Positions 11,831-22,800 of a stretch of DNA of 64,000 nt are shown piece after piece (the stretch's first letter is position 1; the number at the start of each line of letters is the position of its first letter). Below the pieces are notes generated by a model that saw only the letters and a list, made by a program, of their open reading frames with translations, did no database searches and had not been told where the DNA came from. The translations under genes were made by a program, and so were the position numbers. The DNA is taken from positions 238,501-302,500 of the forward strand of contig JAKIMF020000004.1 of NCBI GenBank assembly GCA_022605425.2, given 5' to 3'. Source of the stretch: Hamiltosporidium tvaerminnensis (Eukaryota; Microsporidia; Dubosqiidae).

Positions 11831-12499
11831 ACAAAAATAAATATTAAGAAAGAATAAACAACGTTTTTAAGCTATTTGGTTTTACATTATATTTGAAAAA
11901 AAAATTACTTAAATTTATGGATTTTAACAGGTAATTACAGTAAAGAAAACAAAGTAACAGAATAATAAACGTAATGCTTTCTTATTAAATTAATCTCCTT
12001 CAATATGTTTCCATAAACGCTTTGACTATCGCGAGATTTTTCATTTTAAATTTATATCATATTTTTAATTAGAATATCTACTACAATATATTTTTCTTCC
12101 ATTAAATAACTATCAAGCTGGGGTTTGTCGGTTAGATGTGTTATTATCGAAATCTCTTTTTGATAGAACATAATCTCTATATTTAAAATTCTTTCAATTT
12201 ATTTGGGTGTCTGTTTGCAATCATTGCCACTTGATATGAGAAAAAATCATTCATCACACGACCAAGTAAATCATGATTAATATAAGTTTAAATTCTCATC
12301 TGATATCAACCATTATATTCATTTTCTGACCCACTTCCTCATTTTCTGAGCTCATTTTCGAAGATTTTACGATTTTGCATTAGAGTACTATAGCTACGTT
12401 AGCCATGAAATAGCTTAAACTGAAAATTATTTGTCGCTTTATTGATAGTAATGTTATACTTATGAATAAACACGGTAAAAAATCGATCAATTTTTACTT
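11831..12499. other. Gene-free stretch
   Basis: A+T-rich; no gene, RNA or clear repeat recognised. It lies downstream of the integrase relic on the minus strand and may include its 3' part. Confidence 0.4.
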
Positions 12500-13160
12500 C
12501 ACATTGTTTAAAAGCGTTTTAGATAACCTTCTTTGGATCGTTTTATTTGCCCTTTCTATTTTAGCTTTATCTCTAAGATTTTCGGCTCATCAGTGGATTG
12601 TTCATTTATTTAGACTCCCGTGGTATTCATTTACAAGTAGGTTCAAATTATTTCCATTATCTGCCTGTAGGGATATAGCCTCGCCAAATTTCGAAAATAT
12701 TTTCCAAAGAGTCTTTTATTAGCTGAACACTCTTATTGAGTAATTTTGACGACCATATAATCTTAGTGTAGTGTCTATGGTGTTTATGATCCAAAAATAA
12801 CTATTGTTGAATTCTGAATAGCCCCACGAATCGACGCAATTTATTATAGATCTATCATTTTTGCGGTTATTTCATTTAGTTAAATATCTTGAATGGTACG
12901 GAGACTATTATATTTTGAACAAGGTTCATATTTTCTCACAAAATCTTTTTAATTCATGATGAAATACTATAATATTTTTATTTACAAGATAAACTATTTG
13001 ATTTATTCAGAATGACGCGAAAAATTTTTTTCATTGAAAATTATTTGAATTGCCTGGGTTCAAAATTCAAAGACACCTCCCTTGAAGGTTCCGTCTAAAT
13101 TTTTATAACAAAGAGATCGTTAACAATGGCAAAAAAACCAACTTTTTTTTCTAAAATCTT
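12500..13160 (-). pseudogene. Retroviral-type integrase relic (transposon), copy 1
   Basis: No long frame, but the minus strand read in pieces gives an integrase core. CVDSWGYSEFNN...WIINTIDT (about 12,790-12,845) fits the first-Asp region of DDE integrases of the KRBA2/Ginger-Ty3 type. QADNGN (about 12,645-12,665) fits the second Asp. KIERANKTIQRRLSKTL (about 12,495-12,550) is the classical third-acidic helix. Upstream, near 12,990-13,120, is a degraded stretch like the zinc-binding region of the same proteins. The open frame at 12,462-12,722 on the plus strand is only the shadow of this relic. Whether the source was an LTR element or an integrase-bearing DNA transposon cannot be told from what remains. 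Confidence 0.65.
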
Positions 13161-13805
13161 TTCCCGTTCTTTGTTATATTATTTGGAAATTTTTCAGAAG
13201 ATATACTCAAACATTTCCACTATTTTAAAAAGCGATTTCACTTCTAATACTTTTAGTATTACAGGATAGATTTAAATGAATTAAAAAATAATGAAAACAT
13301 TTAAAATGAGAATTTATTTTTAGTTCAAATACTCACATTTTTTTTGAATATAAAACATTTTTATCATTAAGACGTTAGTAATTTTAAAAAGATTTTTTTG
13401 TCTTACGTATAAAAAGATCTTTTGGCATAGCGTAATGGGGGTTTTATGTCATGGCGTAAAATTTATTAATATAGGAAATAATATTATGGCAAGACAGGAA
13501 CTGAAAATCAAAGATAAAAAATATAAACGGTTTTATTTAATGTTTAATACTTTGATTGTTGCCTTATCCAGTTCATTTCATGATAGTTTTAGACCATTCT
13601 AAAATTTTTAAAACACTCATAAGGGGTTGTTACAAGTGAAATGCAAGAGGATGTATGGCTTACGATATTATATAAGTAGTGGAAAAAAAATATTTTAATT
13701 TCCTTATTTAGTATTCAATACATTAATTATCCTTATATGTATTTATGATGAGTTTGTTAAATTCATTTTTTTACATATATTTTAATTTTTTAAACCATTT
13801 TATAA
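13161..13805. other. A+T-rich spacer upstream of orphan gene
   Basis: Nothing recognised. It probably contains the promoter of the plus-strand gene at 13,806; only ACC (not CCC) lies 9 nt before that ATG. Confidence 0.4.
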
Positions 13806-15233
13806 ATGAAAATTTCGAGAAAGCACAAAATAAATTTATTTATCACGACAGTTACAGTTTTATTTGTATGTGGGCTCATGTTAGTGTGTTATTTAAGCGC
13901 CAAGCGTACCAATGACATATTTTTTAAAAAATATGTTGCTTTTAAATCAGAAACAAGAAATGTAGAGCTAATAAAAATAATTGATTTAACTGACGAAATA
14001 TCATTAGATTTATATCCTGATTTTATTGGACCATATTCGTTCATTCGTAATGCTGAAAAATTACAATCAGATATTTTGGGGGAGATGATTGCATTTACAA
14101 TGAACATTGATTTTGATGTTGTAAAAATGATTGAAAATATCGTTATATTTGGATTTCCCGACATTTTTTCATTTAAAAAGGTTACTAACCTCTATGAGAA
14201 ATATAAACCGAATATATTTGCCAAAATAGGATTTTATTTGATGAGACGAAATATTGAAATTGGATTTTTATATAAATTCTATAGTACTCTTAAAAACATT
14301 AGAATACAAGACGATCAAGTTTGCAATGTGCTATTTCGAAAAAAACACTTCTTATCTGTGGAATTTAGAATATCTAAAATAGAACAAAAAGATTTGCCAC
14401 GAAGTGAAACGCCGGTCGAATCAAAAATTGATTTTGACTTAAGGGAATGGCGAAATTTTATATTATTTTTGTTAATTTCGGAATTCTCAACTGATTTTTC
14501 AATCACAGATGAAGAATTTGTTGATAGGGTTTCATTAACATGCAGAAAAGACAATGTTGAGCAATTTTCGAAAAGAATTGATTCTATAATCACATACCTC
14601 GGTTTTTGTTTTCCAGGAATTACTGAAACTTTACAGTTCATACAAAATAAGAAAAAGGAAAATGAGGAACAAAATAAAAAAGACAATTATAAAAACACAT
14701 ACTATATCCTGACAAATCAAACAAACACATATCTAAATCATCTTATAAACGATGTAATTATAGCAAATAGATTTAAAATCGAACAATTTTTCCAAAATAT
14801 TGATATTGGAATCAAGCTCATTATTGATAACATAATACGTAGCTTTGAATTCCCTCAACGAGATGCGATAGCAAAAATACTTCTACCAATTGGGAATATA
14901 TCTTTTATTACAGACACACGAGCAAATAATATGATCACCTTCGTTAAAATTTGCTTAGAATTTATTTGCCAAGTATATAAATGCGAGGGAATTGATTTAG
15001 ATACCCGTTTAAAAATAATATCGGATTTTCTCATAAAAAGAATACAAGAAGAAATTTCTAAAGATAATGACATATTCCTTGAGTTCATTTCATTTATAAA
15101 TTCCCACAGAAATTTAATAAGCAATGAAACTTTCAACCATTTGTTTTTAGGACTAATTATTGATTTAAGAGTATATAAAAACTTCACTAAAATTTTAAAA
15201 TGGAAATATACAAAACATTTTGAAAAACCTTAG
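13806..15233 (+). CDS. Orphan membrane-anchored protein, 475 aa
   Basis: I do not recognise the family. The first 8 residues are basic and are followed by a strong hydrophobic helix at about residues 11-31 (LFITTVTVLFVCGLMLVCYL), most likely a signal anchor or an uncleaved signal. The remaining ~440 residues are helical-looking, rich in Ile, Lys, Asn, Phe and Asp, with no second clear membrane span, no repeats and only a few scattered Cys. This suggests a type II membrane protein facing the ER lumen/outside, or a secreted product. The frame is long and uninterrupted in A+T-rich DNA, and codon use looks natural. The start is the first ATG; AACC lies shortly upstream instead of the CCC seen before conserved genes. 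It stands alone, with tRNA-Glu 580 bp downstream. Real gene likely; function unknown. Confidence 0.75.
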   Translation: MKISRKHKINLFITTVTVLFVCGLMLVCYLSAKRTNDIFFKKYVAFKSETRNVELIKIIDLTDEISLDLYPDFIGPYSFIRNAEKLQSDILGEMIAFTMNIDFDVVKMIENIVIFGFPDIFSFKKVTNLYEKYKPNIFAKIGFYLMRRNIEIGFLYKFYSTLKNIRIQDDQVCNVLFRKKHFLSVEFRISKIEQKDLPRSETPVESKIDFDLREWRNFILFLLISEFSTDFSITDEEFVDRVSLTCRKDNVEQFSKRIDSIITYLGFCFPGITETLQFIQNKKKENEEQNKKDNYKNTYYILTNQTNTYLNHLINDVIIANRFKIEQFFQNIDIGIKLIIDNIIRSFEFPQRDAIAKILLPIGNISFITDTRANNMITFVKICLEFICQVYKCEGIDLDTRLKIISDFLIKRIQEEISKDNDIFLEFISFINSHRNLISNETFNHLFLGLIIDLRVYKNFTKILKWKYTKHFEKP

Positions 15234-15810
15234 AGTATTTTTATGAAACATTAAATTTTTTCTATAACAATAAGTTAAATTGTTTTAATTTATCTAATAT
15301 GTCAATTATTTTATTTTAATAAGCAAATCTTAGAGAAATTTATTATCTAACCGTATCTACAAACATTTTCTTTGATTATTTACTTTGCATCATGTTGTAA
15401 TGTTTATATTTTTTTTGTCTAAGATTTTTCTTTATTCTTTATAGAAATGCTTAAACCTTTTTTTTATTTAAATTATTTATTTGAACTCGAATAGAATAGA
15501 AATATAGTTTTCATTGTTAAAACCATATATTTCGCACTTCTCCGATCTTTAAGCATATTATTCTTCTTTTATTGGATCTATGATCATCATTATTCGAAAA
15601 ACCAGTCTGATTTCGATTATTACTCAAATTAAAATAAGAATACTGGTTATTTATAATTTACTGATTTCAATATCTTTAGATCTAGCTTATCAAATTTATA
15701 TACTTATAAATTTACATTAAAAAATAGGACGAAATATTCCGATGAATATATCTCTTCAGTCAAAATTAGATAATCAAAAAACTTACTCAAACAAAAACTT
15801 TAATAAAATT
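15234..15810. other. Spacer between orphan gene and tRNA-Glu
   Basis: A+T-rich, no gene or repeat recognised. Confidence 0.5.
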
Positions 15811-15881
15811 TCCGCAGCCGAGAATTGAACTCGGGCCGGCGGCGTGAGAGGCCGCAATCCTAACCACTGGACCACTGCGGA
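15811..15881 (-). tRNA. tRNA-Glu (anticodon CTC)
   Basis: The minus strand folds into a complete 71-nt cloverleaf: acceptor TCCGCAG/CTGCGGA (7 bp), D-stem GTCC/GGAT, anticodon stem GCGGC/GCCGC around loop CTCTCAC, and T-stem CCGAG/CTCGG around TTCAATT. The loop gives anticodon CTC, which reads GAG. No intron; the 3' CCA is not encoded. Internal A and B boxes are the expected RNA polymerase III promoter. Confidence 0.97.
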
Positions 15882-16159
15882 TGAAAAACGTTAAATTAGT
15901 AATATAAGACAACCCATAATCCCTGTTTTTAATACAACTAATATAATAGTAAATATAGTTGCTATTTTAAATCAAATAAATAATTAGAAGATATAGACAA
16001 AACAACTTTATTTAATCAATATTTCCATCAGAAATCCAGAACACTCTCCTTCTATTGAAACACTTTAATAAATAACCATCATATCGGCAAAAAACCATTA
16101 GTTTATAATTTCTTTATTTCTTCGTATAAAAACATCTAAAAAAATTAAAATATACTCAT
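15882..16159. other. Spacer
   Basis: Short A+T-rich spacer between tRNA-Glu and a small minus-strand gene. Nothing recognised. Confidence 0.5.
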
Positions 16160-16366
16160 TCAAACCCTTTTAATAACATAATAATTTCTATTTTTAATTA
16201 TTTCCCCCGTAGTATCTCCCATATCACTACATACACCCAATTTTATATTTTCTTTTAGTTCACATACATAATCTACAGAATCGACTGTAAAAATTACATT
16301 TGGTTTTATTTTAAATGATAATTTCTCTAATTTTAATTCCAACGGTGCTTGTATTACATCATACAT
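16160..16366 (-). CDS. Small conserved-looking protein of unknown family, 68 aa
   Basis: I do not recognise it. The protein alternates hydrophobic and charged residues in a beta-strand manner (LELKLEKLSFKIKPNVIF, VDYVCEL) and ends in YYVIKRV, which would suit a small beta-barrel or a subunit of a larger complex. It has no signal peptide or membrane span. What favours a real gene is the start context: CCCC sits 7 nt before the ATG (CCCCTTTCAAG-ATG), nearly the same as before frataxin (CCCCTTTACTTAA-ATG). It lies between two tRNA genes. A short replication/clamp-loader factor such as Ctf8 is conceivable from size and strand pattern only; this is a weak guess. Confidence 0.6.
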   Translation of the reverse strand: MYDVIQAPLELKLEKLSFKIKPNVIFTVDSVDYVCELKENIKLGVCSDMGDTTGEIIKNRNYYVIKRV

Positions 16367-16373
16367 CTTGAAA

Positions 16374-16377
16374 GGGG
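16374..16377 (-). promoter_or_regulatory. CCCC start-site block before 68-aa gene
   Basis: Minus-strand CCCC followed by TTTCAAG and the ATG at 16,366 (7-nt gap). Same layout as before frataxin, and the main support for this small frame. Confidence 0.55.
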
Positions 16378-16657
16378 CTCCCTGTAGATCTTCATATTAT
16401 CAGTAAAAACAAATCTTATTTTTGAATATAATTATATCTGTAAAATATTCCATTATATATTTGAATAGTAAATAGACCATTATTATTCTTCTTAATATGA
16501 TTGTATCTGTAACATATTCCATTATATATTTAAATTCTTTGATAGAATAATTTTTCTTTCTGTTTATTTTTAGTAAGACAGTAAAGATTCATTTCTTTGT
16601 AAAATTTATTAATAATAATCAATATCAAACGTACTACTATAATATAATATAAAAAAA
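16378..16657. other. Spacer between the small gene and tRNA-Thr
   Basis: A+T-rich. It contains a degenerate direct duplication: AATATGATTGTATCTGTAAC (about 16,496) parallels a similar stretch at about 16,425, each followed by ATTCCATTATATATTT. No gene. Confidence 0.5.
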
Positions 16658-16727
16658 GGCTTATGGCGGAATTGAACCGCCATCTCAGCTTTACGAGAGC
16701 CGCATTCTACCATTGAACTAATAAGCC
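16658..16727 (-). tRNA. tRNA-Thr (anticodon CGT)
   Basis: The minus strand gives a 70-nt cloverleaf: acceptor GGCTTAT/ATAAGCC, D-stem GTTC/GAAT, anticodon stem CGGCT/AGCTG with one G-U pair around loop CTCGTAA, and T-stem GGCGG/CCGCC around TTCAATT. Anticodon CGT reads ACG (Thr). No intron, no encoded CCA. The CGT anticodon is for a rare G-ending codon in this A+T-rich genome. Confidence 0.95.
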
Positions 16728-18496
16728 ATTTATTTTTTAATTTTTGAGATTATTTAATATAAATTTTGTATTTCATAAAAAAAAAGAATAAAAATATAAA
16801 TAGCGTATTCTAAATATCTATGTACACTTGAATTTTAAGTAAATTCTTACTTTTTTCAGCAAAACTGATTTCTTAAAAATTAATGAAATAGAAATTTAAA
16901 TAAAGATAGATTCTGAATAAAAACTGATATCAACCTTTCAAAAAAAAACATCATTTTTTTTATTGAAATAAAATTAAACAACCTCACCCTTATTATAGTA
17001 AAAATTATTATATAGAGATTATTTTTTCAAATCTTTGAGATAGAAATTATAGAAGTAATAGTATGTCAACCATAGAGTTAAACCTTATTTATAAGTGTAG
17101 TGTTGAAATAATCCCTTATTTTACAACCTTTAATGGTATTGTAACAAAATAATATCCGAGTTATCTTAAAAGATTTCAAATATCCATGAATGTAGAGGCA
17201 TATATATAATAAAAACCATTATAATGATTTATTTATTTAATATCGATAAAAAAAAGGTTATACTTGAGACTAAATCTTGATATTAATTAAAAAACATATA
17301 ATTTTGTAATATATTGTTTTAAATACAGAAGAAAAATCATATTCCAACTAAATATATAAATTAAAGGTAAAAAAGCTTTAATTCTTATATTATTGAAACA
17401 AACGCTAATAAAAAAACTCGTAATCTAAACATTGAACAACGATAAGAAAGAGAAACCTATATTTTATTTTTAATAAAAAAAATAATTAACTCTAATGTAG
17501 TATATAAAATACTTTTATCAAGCAATAACCAAAACACCGTATCTATAATAGATATTTATACATTTATAATTCCCAAAACAAATAAAAAAATTTACACAAA
17601 CACTTTATCTTGTATTCAATTGTTTCTTTTACAAAGTAAATCGTAAATTATTATATATGACTATTTATACAACAATGATACAGGTAAAAAAACCCACTAA
17701 TATAATATCTGCTTGTCATTAGTTAAATAAAATTAGTAAAAATTATTTTTTAAATTTTTACAGGAATGAAAAGAACATCACATTTTCGATTTTTAATATG
17801 AGTTCGTGAAAAAATATAAAAACCTACATAATGGTTAACTTTTCTTAAAAAGAAAGTTTGCATTTTTTATGGGCTAAACTAGAAACTAGTATCTAACTCA
17901 TAGATAATTACCATGTAAAAGTATATTTAATTATATTTGCTCACTCGCATTAGAAAATTTAGTGTTTGATAGATAAAAAAAACGTATTTTTTAAAAAATA
18001 TAGAAAGCTTAATAGCTGGTTAAACTTATTTTATTACATTGCAAACTCCAGGTTTACCAAAGTATGTCACAGATATATATTTTTGTCAGAGGCTTTATTA
18101 GTTTCTTAAAGTCTAGAGTAATTAGGTATAGTAAAAGTCCGTAAATCCAAAGGTATATTCTACATTAAAACCACTCTCTTTACAAACAATTTACCCAACC
18201 TAAGAAACTAATCATTCTTTAAATATTTTCTAAATACTTTTTAGACGAATAACCTAATAATATATAAGTAATATAATAATATCAATATAGTATACTAAAT
18301 ACCATTTAGGTATCTTAAACAAAGAACTAAGTTAATCTCATGAAAATAATATAAAACTTTAATTAAAAAAAAAGATATTTTTAAATAAAAAATATTTCAT
18401 TATCATATCAACAAAAAAACAAGAATAAATGATCAGTAAATACAATAAAAATTATCATCTTATTATCACTCAATAGTTATATCAGTACCTTTATCA
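16728..18496. other. A+T-rich gene-free stretch
   Basis: No gene recognised apart from a short R2-like fragment at 17,081-17,206 (separate entry). Very A+T-rich with short unstable frames. Confidence 0.5.
17081..17206 (+). mobile_element. R2-like retrotransposon endonuclease fragment
   Basis: About 126 nt matching the endonuclease part of the element at about 655-780 and 56,815-56,940: CTTATTTATAAGTGTAGTGT, AATGGTATTGTAACAAAATA and ATGAATGTAGAGGCATA are shared, with scattered substitutions and stops. Both ends stop abruptly in A+T-rich DNA. Confidence 0.8.
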
Positions 18497-18607
18497 CTCA
18501 ATAGTTATCATTATTATATCAGTACCTTTATCACTCAATAGTTATCATTATTATATCAGTAATTTTATCACTCAATAGTTATCATTATTATATTAGTAAT
18601 TTTATCC
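18497..18607. repeat. 37-bp tandem repeat upstream of frataxin
   Basis: Three units of 37 bp (starts 18,497, 18,534, 18,571), each CTCAATAGTTATCATTATTA plus TATCAGTA and a TTTATCA end, with a shortened unit at 18,469. It lies about 200-300 bp before the frataxin start. Confidence 0.9.
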
Positions 18608-18786
18608 TTATATCCTTTACAATATACTTTTATGATTATATCTTTTACAATATACTTTTACAAGAATACCTTTTTATTCACAGTTATATTTACACATTTA
18701 CATTTATCCTTATACCTTTATAACTAAATATTTTCAATACTGTCATCATTACACATTTATATTTTATCTCAATTGTTATATTTACA

Positions 18787-18790
18787 CCCC
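18787..18790 (+). promoter_or_regulatory. CCCC start-site block before frataxin
   Basis: CCCC, then TTTACTTAA, then the ATG at 18,800 (9-nt gap). Fits the CCC-type motif reported immediately upstream of microsporidian start codons. Confidence 0.6.
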
Positions 18791-18799
18791 TTTACTTAA

Positions 18800-19129
18800 A
18801 TGATACCAAACACACTACCACACACTTTATACACACAACTAGCAAACAAAACACTTTCAAATATTTATGATTATTTAGATAATCAAAATATAGACAGTAC
18901 ATTAGATTATACTAACAGTGTTATTACTTATAAAGTAGCTGGTATAGGTGATTATGTGTTTAATAAACAACCACCACTTCAACAATTATGGGTATCTTCA
19001 CCATTAAGTGGTCCTTCTCATTTTGAGTGTAAAGATAAACAATTTATAGAAAATAAAAGTAAAGAAGAAATAACAGGTTTTATAAAGAAAGAGATAGAAA
19101 GTATAATAAATAAGAGGAATAAGAGGTAA
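18800..19129 (+). CDS. YFH1: Frataxin (mitosomal Fe-S cluster assembly)
   Basis: Frataxin binds iron and stimulates the Nfs1-Isd11-Isu complex in Fe-S cluster synthesis; in microsporidia this occurs in mitosomes. The 109-aa protein has the family order: N-terminal helix (LYTQLANKTLSNIYDYLDNQ), an acidic patch (DSTLDY, poorer than usual), the sheet ending in GIGDYVFNKQPPLQQLWVSS, then PLSGPSHFE and a C-terminal helix. NKQPP and W-x-SSP-x-SGP are the hallmark motifs. It is short and lacks a clear targeting presequence, as is common for mitosomal proteins. The start is supported by CCCC 9 nt upstream. The last ~11 codons lie inside a 71-bp tandem repeat that continues past the stop, so the C terminus (INKRNKR) may be a recent replacement or the source of the array. 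Convergent with coatomer alpha. Confidence 0.93.
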   Translation: MIPNTLPHTLYTQLANKTLSNIYDYLDNQNIDSTLDYTNSVITYKVAGIGDYVFNKQPPLQQLWVSSPLSGPSHFECKDKQFIENKSKEEITGFIKKEIESIINKRNKR

Positions 19130-19365
19130 TGTATAGTGGGATAGAGGGTATGATAATAGGTTATAAGGAAAGTATAATAAATAAGAGGAATAAGAGGTAA
19201 TGTATAGTGGGATAGAGGGTATGATAATAGGTTATAAGGAAAGTATAATAAATAAGAGGAATAAGAGGTAATGTATAGTGGAATAGAGGGTATGATAATA
19301 GGTTATAAGGAAAGTATAATAAATAAGAGGAATAAGAGGTAATGTATAGTGGGATAGAGGGTCTG
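19097..19365 (+). repeat. 71-bp tandem repeat that begins inside the frataxin 3' end
   Basis: Nearly identical 71-bp units start at 19,097, 19,168, 19,239 and 19,310 (GAAAGTATAATAAATAAGAG, then GAATAAGAGGTAATGTATAG). The first unit contains the last ~10 codons and stop of frataxin; the others repeat that coding end downstream. Units differ by one or two bases, so the expansion is recent. Confidence 0.95.
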
Positions 19366-19391
19366 CTATAACACTCTTTAAAAAATAGTAA

Positions 19392-19650
19392 AATATTTAA
19401 GATAAATAAAACCCCTTTAACGGTTATGAAATTTAAGATAAATAAAACCCTTTAACTATAATAAAATCTTGCCTATAAATAAAACCCCTTTAAGTATTAT
19501 GATATTAAAGATAAATAAAACCCTTTAGCCAACAGTAATATTTTACTTTTAAACAAACCCCCTTTAACTATTAGTAAAACATTTAAGATAAATAACACCC
19601 CTTTAACCAACAATGAAATATATAAGACAAATAACACCCCTTTAAAGCCT
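19392..19650. repeat. Degenerate tandem array with CCCCTTTAA core
   Basis: Seven units 33-41 bp apart of the form AAGATAAATAAAACCCCTTT-AA, near 19,410, 19,447, 19,486, 19,521, 19,556, 19,597 and 19,637. The core is CCCTTT to CCCCCTTT. The same CCCCTTT block is the start-site motif of frataxin and of the 68-aa gene. It lies between two convergent genes. Confidence 0.85.
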
Positions 19651-19768
19651 AATATATTCTTTTAAAAATAACTACTAATAACACTCTTTTATTATAACAC
19701 CCCCTTTATTAAACATACTTACTAATCACCACACTAACACCTTTTATACTACTATCACTGTACTAAAA

Positions 19769-19852
19769 CCCTCTAACATACTCCTTATCACTAACACCCT
19801 CTAACATACTCCTTATCACTAACACCCTCTAACATACTACGATAAACTAACA
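19769..19852. repeat. 28-bp tandem repeat beside the coatomer alpha 3' end
   Basis: Three units of 28 bp starting at 19,769, 19,797 and 19,825 (CCCTCTAACATACTCCTTAT-CACTAACA). The same CTTATCACTAACACCCT phrase occurs inside the coatomer coding region near 20,200. Confidence 0.9.
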
Positions 19853-19862
19853 CCCCCCTTCA

Positions 19863-22800
19863 CTACCTCTTAACAACACCCACCTCACAACACTCACACA
19901 CCCCTTCATTATAACTATAAACACCACAAAACCTACAACACACCCCTTCTTCCTTATAACAACACAAATCATAACAAAACACTCCTTTTCCTATAAAATA
20001 TTTATCACCACTCTTCTCAGACATTAACACCCTCTTAACACTCTTCTCCAACCTACTCATATTAGCACCCTGTTGTTTATTCAGAATGGTGTTAACAGGG
20101 TGTTGTTCATTAGTATGATTATTAACACCCTGTTGTTTATTAATACTGTTATTAACACCCTCTAATTTACTAGTATCATTATTAACACCCCCTACTCTAT
20201 CCTTATCACTAACACCCTCACCATCTATTATACCCTTTAACTCCCTTGCCACTTCCTTTGCCATCGTAAAATTTTCATTCTTAAAACAAACCATCATATA
20301 ATTACTTAAAGCTAACACCTTATGTACTTCTAATAAATCTAACCTACTAAAATAACAAGACATTTCCATACACCTTTCCACCTCCAAACATTTTTTCTTC
20401 TTCTTCTCCACACCCAACCCAGAAATATAAGCACCAAGTCTAAGCCGTAAGAGGGGGGTATTACAATTATTATTTATATTTGTGATATCATTTTCAATAT
20501 AAACATCATTAGAATCCTTAATATCGTTACCACCTTTAATATCTTTATTATACTTATTACTATCATATATGTTATCTTCACTCACCATTCTATGTGCTAG
20601 GTTATGTACCATTACTCTTAACCCTTGTAGTGCTACATTAAACTTACCTTCTGTTGTATTATTCATTGCTATTTCCCATTCCTCTTTAAAATTTATATTT
20701 TTTAATAAACTCTTATCAATTCTATCAACACAGATACAATCAGAATTAATATTTACATTACCAGTATCTTTTGTATTATCTATTGTATTATCTACTATAT
20801 TAGTATCTTCTGTTTTATCTATACTATTATCTTCTATACTAGTATCTACTATACTATTATCTGTATTGGTATCTTCTATACTGTTATCTCCTACATTAGT
20901 ATCTTCTGTTTTATCTATACTATTATCTACTATATTATTATCTACTATATTATTCTCCCTTATACTACTACCTTCCACAATATTACTACCCTCCCCTATA
21001 TCCTCCCCCTCACTATTCTCACTACCTATATACCTCTCTATCTCCCTTTTATTTCCTAGAAATACTAATATCTCTAAATTTTTATTTTTAATTTTATTAA
21101 TTAAATTAATTTTTTTATTACAAATATATAACATAAATAATCCATGAGTATCATTTAAAAGTAAAAGGCATTTTTCACAGACAGTAAAATTACACCTTTT
21201 AAAAGCTTCTTTTAAGACACGTCTTAACAAGGTAATATAAGTAGTACTGTTATTAAGAGGGTGATAATTAGTAGGTGTATGGTTAATGGGGTGTTGTTTA
21301 TTTGTACTGTTATTAACACCCTGTTGTTTATTTGTACTGTTATTATCACCCTGTTGTTTATCAGTACTGTTATTAATACCCTGTTGTTTATTATATAGAT
21401 TATTATCACCCTCTTGTTTATCCTTACCACCCATCTCTCTAATAATATCTAAACACTCCTCTAATCTCCCAACAGACAACAATATCTCAATCTTTTGTTC
21501 TAAATTACTAACACTATCTAATACTAACACACCTTTATTATTTTTAATTAAAAAAGATAAAAATGAAAGTCCTAATAATTTACCATTACGTATTATTTCT
21601 AAAATTTTTTTATCTTCATTTTTATTTACTGATAGTTTAAATTCAAACTCTGTAAAATCTATTTTAGTATTTTCAATAATAAATTCATTATTATTAGTAT
21701 TGTTATTGGTATTAGATTTACTACTACTATATCCACTACTAATATATCCATTACTACTACTACTTCTACTGGTTAAGTAGAATACAAAATCATTACACAT
21801 ATAAAACACATAAATCTGTTTATCTAAACTTTTAAGAATTCCTGTGTCTGAAGAGTTTAAAAGATATTTTAAATGTCTTTTGGTGCTGTAAATAAAACCT
21901 TCTTTATAAAAAAAGCCATAATTAATACCAACAGGTTCAACTGTAGTAGAAATAATAGATATTGATATTGTTACAGGTGATATTGGTGTGGATAGATTTT
22001 CTTCTTTAAGTTTAAGTATTGATACTTCTTTATTTCCAAGTACTGCTACTCTGTCTTGTTTACATATACAGTATATTGGTTTAAAATTTAAAGAAATATT
22101 TTTTTCAATAAAACAGACATCTGTGTGTCTATTATGTGTATTGTATTTACTGGATTTATTGTATTTAGTATTTGATTTACTATCTGATATATCTAAGATA
22201 TTATTAGAAATATTCTGAGAATCACCGTTAGAGTCACTTAGAATCATAAAAGATACGCTTTTGTTTTTTAAAATTATAAAAATATTTTCGTCTTTAAAAA
22301 TAATTTCTTCTTCAGTGAAAAGAATTGAATCTTTAATAATTGAACCTTCATTACTTATAAGTGATACTTTGGTGTTGTAATGTGTAAGAATTCCATGTTT
22401 TGATAAAAAGGCTTTTCCGTTTCCAGAAAATATTAATTTATTATTTTTAAGAACATCAAAAGTATTATTGTATTGTATAATGAGTCTTATATCAGATATA
22501 TTATCAGATATTGTGTCTGTGATATTATCAGTTGTATTATTAGTTGTATTATTAGATATATTATTAGATATTGTATTAGATATATTATCAGTAGAAGCTA
22601 TATAATTATCAGTATTAGTTATATTATTATTAAAAGTACCAATCTCATTATTATCTCTACTTCCTAGGCTGTGTATGCTTGTTACTTCTTTTTTGGTTGT
22701 AAAAATATTTCTTTCGGTTTTAAGATTATTAAATTTTAAGGAATTTCCTGAGAAATAAAAAATACCTGAAAATGTGGGTGTGTAGAGGGTGGAGAAGAGA

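Noticed and set aside
12462..12722. 86-codon plus-strand frame with a hydrophobic N terminus
   Set aside because: Antisense to an integrase relic whose motifs are readable on the minus strand.
19769..19852. CCCTCTAACATA repeats as telomere-like DNA
   Set aside because: The 28-bp unit does not resemble a telomeric hexa/heptamer and lies between two housekeeping genes; more likely derived from the neighbouring coding repeat.
20569..21147. 192-codon plus-strand frame of Leu/Ser/Ile
   Set aside because: Shadow of the coatomer alpha low-complexity coding region on the opposite strand.
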